A DNA stretch of 64,000 nt from Crossaster papposus (taxonomy: Eukaryota; Echinodermata; Asteroidea; Velatida; Solasteridae), in NCBI GenBank assembly GCA_037893245.1, contig JBAIAA010000410.1, forward strand, positions 434,001 to 498,000, written 5' to 3'. A model generated the notes under the pieces. That model made no database searches. It saw nothing but the letters and a program-made list of their open reading frames with translations, and was not told the DNA's origin. The position numbers and the translations under genes are program-made. The first letter of the stretch is position 1. The number at the start of each line of letters is the position of its first letter. Positions 39,901 through 47,100 of the stretch are shown piece by piece.

Positions 39901-42900
39901 AACCTGCCGCTAGAGGGCGCTATAACGTGTTATGACGTCGCCGGTAATTATTTTGAAAAGTTTATTCTAGCCAGACACTAACATCGTTGAAAGTATGTTC
40001 ATATCATTTTTCAGTTTTAAATTATAAGGCACTTCCGGTTTGGACCTGAAGGAAGGGTCACGTGATTTCACGCACATGAGTTGAAATGAAGATCTTTAAT
40101 TATTCTATCTATCGAGAGCTGTCTTAAATTTGCTATTTAAAGCAAAAATCTGAATTATATCTATCGCGGTTGATTTTTAAGCGACGTTTTAATGTTTTAA
40201 GGTCTTTTCAGTGTAACTTCCGGTTTGGTGACGTCATCAATACATTTCTTTCTCAATATGTTCTTAGCACGAAGCTGATTATATACACCGGTTATAAAGT
40301 GATTTCAGCAAATTTCGCTACACACATCAACAGATTGTTTATTTTAACCATTTTTCAACCTGCCGCTAGAGGGCGCTATAACGTGTTATGACGTCGCCGG
40401 TATTGTTTTTGAAAAATACAATCTAGCCAGACACTAACATCGTTAAAAGTAAGTTTATATCATTTATCACTTTTAAATTATAAGGCACTTCCGGTTTAGA
40501 CCGGAAGGAAGGGTCACGTGATTTTACGCACATGGGATAAAATGAAGATCCTGGATTATTCTATCTGTTGCCACAAAAATCAAGTTTCGGTCTTTTGCGG
40601 TTGATTTGTTATTGATTTTCAAAGATTAAATCAATTGCACCTTTAAGATGACGTCACGTGACCCCTGATGACGTCACCATGTCGTATGTCGGCTAGGCAC
40701 GAGCTTACTATAGGGTCTTCACTTGGGTTAAGTTTTATGGAAATACGACTTTGTTCTCTGGTAAAAGTACTTGTGCAAAAAAACGTGTACAAAGTCTATG
40801 GGGTTTAGGTTACTAAAAGAAAAAAAAAGAAGAAAAAAGAAAAAAAAAAATCAGAACAAAAACAAAGGCTTTTTCGCAAAATTTGCGAAAAAGCCAAAAA
40901 AAAAAACTAGACATGTGTTTGTGGACAAACACAGAGCTGTTTCGAATGTCTAAAATTACTTTCAATATGTGTGTGGTGGTCTTTTGTGTGTGCCAAGTCT
41001 CAAGTCAATCAGATTTACTAAAGTGTCAAAGGCAATAGTCTAAAGAAAAACGTGTACAAAACCTATGGAAAAAAAATGAAACTTTAACGTGACGCCCCGT
41101 GACCTTGAATGACGCAATCGTGCCGAAATTCTTCTAGGGCCGTGTGTGGATGGTGGTCTAAGTGTGTGTCAAGTCTCAAGTCGATCGGATTTACTAAAGT
41201 GTCAAAGTCAATAGTCTAAAGAAAAACGTGTACAAAACCAATGGGAGAAAAATGTGAACCTTTAATGTGACGTCACGTGATCTTGAATGACGCAATCGTG
41301 CCAATTTTTTTTTAGAAACATCTGGGGGTGGTGTTCTAAGTGTATGCCAAGTTTCAAGTCGGTCGGATTTACTGAAGTGCCAAAGTCAATAGTCTGAAGA
41401 AAAACGTGTACAAAACCTATGGGGAAATTTTCACCTTTAACGTGAGGTCACGTGACCTTGAATGATGTAATCGCAACGAATTTCTTCTAGGACCGTCCTT
41501 GGGTGGTTGTCTAAATGTATGCCAAGTCTCAAGTCGATCGGATTTACCAAAGTGTCAAAGTGCCCTGTCTGAACAAACGTGTGCAAATCCTATGGAAAAA
41601 AGTCTGAAAAAGGAGAAAAAAAAAAACAAACTAGAACTACGTCTGTTCGAGGAACAGAACATAGGGCTTTTTCGCATTCTCAATTTTTTTGATTAAATAT
41701 TTCAAAAATTGAACTTTTATACCATCAAAACAATTTAAAATCATTGGAAACGAATTTAAGTTAATTTAAACAGATTAAAATTAATTCAAACTGATTAAAA
41801 CGATGACGTCACACGTTTGTGAACTTTGTGTGCAACTATCTATCACCTAACAACACACAATGAGGTGTTATGTTAACACGATCCTTTGCTGAGATATGCC
41901 TTCAACGTCTAAAAACGTAATAATTCAAATATAATCGTAATATGACGTAACATTTGTCAACATGACGCTAGAGGGCGCTTTATCATTTTATGAAGTCACT
42001 GTTAACTTTGTTGTTACTTACAACCTAGCCAGCGCCTAACGTCGTTGAAAGCAAGTTAGCATCGTTTTCCACTTTTAAATTATAAGGCACTTCCGGTTTG
42101 GACCGGAAGGAAGTTTCAGGTCGTTTTGCATGTAATACAAATTATGAAGACCATGGATTAATCTATCAATTTCCTTAAAAATCTAAATCAGATCTCTTAC
42201 AGTTGATTTTATATTGATTTTTAAAGATTAAATTTAGAAATATTTGGTTGCTTGTAATCTGACACTTGATGACGTCATTGTGACATAATTAACAGAAACT
42301 CGAGATCAGTCTTAACTTTGCTATTTGAAGCAAAAGTCTGGATTATATCTATAGCGGTTGATTTTTAAGCGACTTTTTAAAGTTTAAAGGATTTTTTATT
42401 GTAACATCCGGTTTGTTGACGTCATAAATATTTCTCCTTCCCAATATGGTCTCAGCATGAAGCTGATTATATACACCAGTTATAAAGTTATTTCAGCAAA
42501 CTTCACAACACACATCAACAGATTAATCATTTTAACCATTTTCAACCTGCCGCTAGAGGGCGCTATAACATGTTATGACGTCGCCGAAATATTTTTGAAT
42601 AGTTTATTCTAGCCAAACAATAACATCGTTAAAAGTAAGTTCATATCATTTTTCACTTTCAAATTATAAGGCACTTCCGGTTTTGACCGGAAGGAAGGGT
42701 CACATGATTTCACGCACACGAGATAAAATGAAGATCCTGGATTATTCTATTAATTGCCACAAAATTCAAGTTTCGGTCTTTTGCGGTTGATGTTTTATTG
42801 ATTTTCAAAGATTAAATCAATTCACCTTTAAGATAAGGTCACGTGGCCCTGAAGACGTCTTCCTCGTGGTGTCTGTCGGCGAGACTGGAGTTCACTATTG

Positions 42901-44124
42901 GGTCTTCACCTGGGTCAAGTTTATGGGAATACGACTTTGTTTTTCCGTTAAAAGTGCTTTGAATTGTGCAAGCAACGTTTACAAAGTCTACGGGGTTGGA
43001 TTCTGCGTAGCCGAAAGCGTGTTTACCTACCTGTCGTACGCGGCGCCCTTCCCCATGGGCAATTTGATGACGTCATCCTGTTTCACAGGTTGGCGGCTAG
43101 TGTCCTCTTGGGTAGGCGTACATGTGCTTGCACGAACGATGTCAGTGGTGATACATACGCTCAATACATAATGCACTATCAGTGTATACGTACATGTACT
43201 AGCATGTATAGTATACGTGTGCCATGCACACGTAAGGGGTCAATGCTTTTTGCACCTAGGCCAAAACGATTACATTTCAAGGGTGCCGCAGGGTATGTTC
43301 AAGTTCGTGTTTTGCCCCAAAACACAGGGAAGTTCGAGAACTACTTTTACATTAACCTTTAGAGCAAAAATCAAGATTGTATCTGTCAAGTTATTAAATT
43401 TTTTAGGAATTTTCAAAGGAAAAGGAGTCTTTTCATTCTAACTTCCGGTCTGGTGACGTCATAATTTTTTCTTCCCGTCAACTTGTTCCTAGCATGAAGC
43501 TGATTAAATACACCGGTTATAAAATTATTTCAGCAAACTTCGCCACACACATCAACAGATTATTCATTTTAACAATTTTTCAAACTGCCGCTAGAGGGCG
43601 CTATAACATGTTATGACGTCACCAATATTTTTTTTGAAAAATACATTGTAGCCAGACACTAACATCGTTGAAAGTAAGTTCATATCATTTTTCACTTTCA
43701 AATTATGAGGCACTTCCGGTTTAGACCGGAAGGAAGGGTCACGTGATTTCACGCACACGAGATAAAATTAAGATCCTAGATTATTCTATCTATTGCCACA
43801 AAAATTAAGTTTCGGTCTTTTGCGGTTGATTTGTTATTGAATTTCAAAGATTAAATCAATTACACCTTTAAGATGACGTCACGTGGCCCCTGATGACGTC
43901 ACCATGACGTATGTCTGCTAGGCACGAGTTCGCTATAGGGCCTTCACCTGGGTTAAGTTTTATGGAAATACGACTTTGTTTTCTGGTAAAAGTACTTGTG
44001 CAAAAAAACGTGTACAAAGTCTATGGAGTTTTGGTTACAAAAAGAAAAAAGAAAAAAAGAAAAAAAAAATCAGAACAAAAACAGAACAAAAACAAAGGCT
44101 TTTTCGCAAAATTGCGAAAAAGCC

Positions 44125-44155
<31 letters not shown>

Positions 44156-47100
44156 AACGATTACAAAAGCTGTTTCGGTGAAAAACCGAAACAGCTAAAA
44201 AAAAAAAAAGAAAAAAAAAAAATTTAACGAAAACAAAAGCTGTTTCGGCTGAAAAGCCGAAACAGCTAATAAGAAAACAGTATTGGAACATAAAGGTCAC
44301 AGTTACTTCTTCTTGTGGATATACTTGACTGTCTAGGGGAACCACTGCGGGTCGTAGTCAAGTACATTCACTTGCACTGTAATACAGATTGACTGGTTTT
44401 ATTGTTGTATCACTCAGCGTACTTGGTTTAGTGGCTCCGAGTCGGGTCCTAGCAGTCTCGTCGTAACCATGTCCATGCAGAACTTTGACCTAGCCCACCG
44501 CATGCTGACGGTTACGCCCGACCAAGTGGCACATTTCATTGTAAAGAAACAGCCAACTTCAGATACAGGTTAGTCCATTAACCCTAACTACCCTAAGCTC
44601 ATCCAACTCCAACTACCCCAAGCCCCATAGTCGGAATCCTGCAGCGCGCGTTAGGTTTGCTCAGAAGTTCCTGGGAAGCGCTGCTAATATTGCCAAGACT
44701 GGATGTGGTTTATCTTGATAGAGACTTCCACTGTTGCACTAACTTAAAGGGATCGTATACGTTTGGTAATTGGAACCCACTGTTCGTTTCAATCCTATAT
44801 AGTTATAGATATATACCATAAAACTAACCTGTAAACATTTCATTTCAAAAGGTGGTAGCGATATTGAGATATTGCCGAAAATCTCGAGAGGTTATGTCCA
44901 CGCAGGAAGAATAATCTGCATTGGAATACACAATCTGAGAAACGTCACTGCAGTAACGCTTCTCAGATTCAATTTTTTTGGGATAAAAAGTAATATCTTT
45001 TTCCATAACCGCAGTACTTCGAAGTGAAAAGTTTCTAAAAATGCATTATACTATCCAAAGCTGCTGTACTTCTTACCAAGTAAGTTTTTATTGCCAATAT
45101 TTTTTTGCAGTAATTACCAAACGTATACGATCCCTTTAGCTGCATTTGTCACGAGACTGGCTGCAAAATAAGGCAATACAAATTACCAAATCTAGTCTTG
45201 GACCAAGAGTAGATGAAAATGTTATTTCAAATTCATTTTAAAGTGTATTGGTTACTTTAGCTAGAGTCTTTTGTATTGTGTGTTTAAATCAGATCGTAGC
45301 ACCGCCGTGACATCCTCAACGCCAGCTGCCACTGGCTCTGCCATGGAAACAGAGCAGCAGGCTGACCAATTAGAAGGCAGCTTAGATAACGATCAAGTGA
45401 TCATTGAGGCTCGGATTCTTGTTGAAGAGGTATGTGTCACAGTTTGTTCAATAAATACACTGTGTTGCTTTAATGCACATTTTATTTCAAGGTTTCTTTA
45501 CACATATGAAGCATTCAACCAATCAGAATTGCTAGAATCTATTCATGAATAAAACATGATCTGTTTTCCACCCTCTTTAGCCAATGGTTGCTCGTATGGC
45601 CCCTGAACTAGCACAAGTTGAGCCCGTCGCTCCAATAAAGCATTCAACCAATCAGAATTGCTAAAATCTATTCATGAATAAAACATGATCTGTTTTCCAC
45701 CCTCTTTAGCCAATGGTTGCTCGTATGGCCCCTGAACTAGCACAAGTTGAGCCCGTCGCTCCAATAGGTACCGAAGCAGCTGCCACACCGGTTCCCATAG
45801 CGACACCTTCAGAAGATGGCGTCGTTGCCATGGAAACTGCTGGCTGGGAAGCGGCAGTCCCCGCTGTAAGTTGAAAAAAATTATTGGTGAACATCAAAGA
45901 GAAAAAATATTAGCTTGGTAGTTGTGTATTACCCCATTTGTTCCTTTACTACCCTAAACTGCCTGAATATTTTTGTTTTTATGGATTTATCAAGGAATAC
46001 ATACAATGTAAAACACTGCAGTACATATTTGTACATGTTTCAAATGTGGAGTGAGCACAATATAAATGTGGCCTCGACTTAAATATTTTGTGTGTATCCA
46101 ATACGTCATAGAAACGTTATACTCCCCTTACTTACATTTTGTTGCATTTCATAGTTGTAATATTTAAAGGTAGGATATATTTAGTAGGATACACCATTGG
46201 TAATTGCTTGAATTATCAGGAATGGGTGGATTTGGAGGGTTTGTATTTTATAGTAAATATCGTTTATCTGACCTGAACAAAGTTTAACAATCATGGATGC
46301 AAAAAAAAAGCAAGAAAAGCGTCGGGCAGTTGTTCTCGCGAATTTGTTTAAACATATAATTCAATTTTTCGAAACAATTACAGGATATCTAGCACAATCA
46401 TTTTGCTGGGCTTTTGTCTAGGTTTGCACCCATTACAACTCTGTAAGGAAATGCTGACAATAGTCGTAGCCATAGCTCTGGAAGTCCGTTTTAAACACGG
46501 CCTATTTCTGTGTGATTGTTCTGTAAGTAAACCTTCAGTGCCCAATTTATGTGATTCTGTACCTTATTTCAGGAATGGGTACCAGTCATCAACCAAGATA
46601 TCGGCCGGCAGCGCAGACAGGCTCCCCAAGGTGGTCTCAGCGATGCATATCTCGCCGGCATGCCGCCAAAGCGAATGAAGGTACGTGTAGCATCTTGCCC
46701 ATTTGAATACTGGTGCTGGTTTTGTCATTTCAAATTCTTGTGCAGTGCCCGTTCTAAATGTGCCTGCTCGCAACTGGCGAAGGATTACAGTGATCAAATC
46801 ACTTTCGCATGTTTAACCAGTTCGCGCTGGGATTATTTTAACATCACCGAGCCGAGGGGCAGGAATATTTTTAACGAAACTTGATCCGAAGCGTGTTCAG
46901 GCCGATGGTGCCGAGAAGCACACCCATGCATTTCCGGCCTTGCTCGCTGCTGACACAGATTACCGAACTTGAACTTGGAGTGTTTATGCGTCATCCGTTT
47001 TGAATTTGGGGAAAACTTTGCGTTTTTATACGTCATCCGGCGCGAACTGGTTAATACTGGGACAGCGACCTCAAGCGCTATTTTTGTTCGGATCCCTTAG

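Larger units (their letters stand above)
38162..44267 (-). mobile_element. Helitron/Helentron-like non-autonomous complex
   Basis: On the minus strand, four points have a short perfect stem-loop, 4-7 bases, then CTAG followed by a T: ends at 38162, 39033, 40907 and 41631. That is the expected 3' end of a Helitron. Upstream of these ends (higher coordinates) lie about 175-bp tandem units and larger duplicated blocks. No Rep/helicase coding was found, so the copies would be non-autonomous. The 5' ends (TC) could not be fixed. Confidence 0.65.

Noticed and set aside
43911..44227. Lysine-rich ORFs
   Set aside because: A-rich linkers between hairpins of the Helitron-like complex; no protein similarity.
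44428..44441. Alternative acceptors TTTAG and CCGAG for BAG6 exon 14
   Set aside because: The first gives a stop after six codons; the second has no pyrimidine tract. The CTCAG acceptor at 44417 has both frame and tract.
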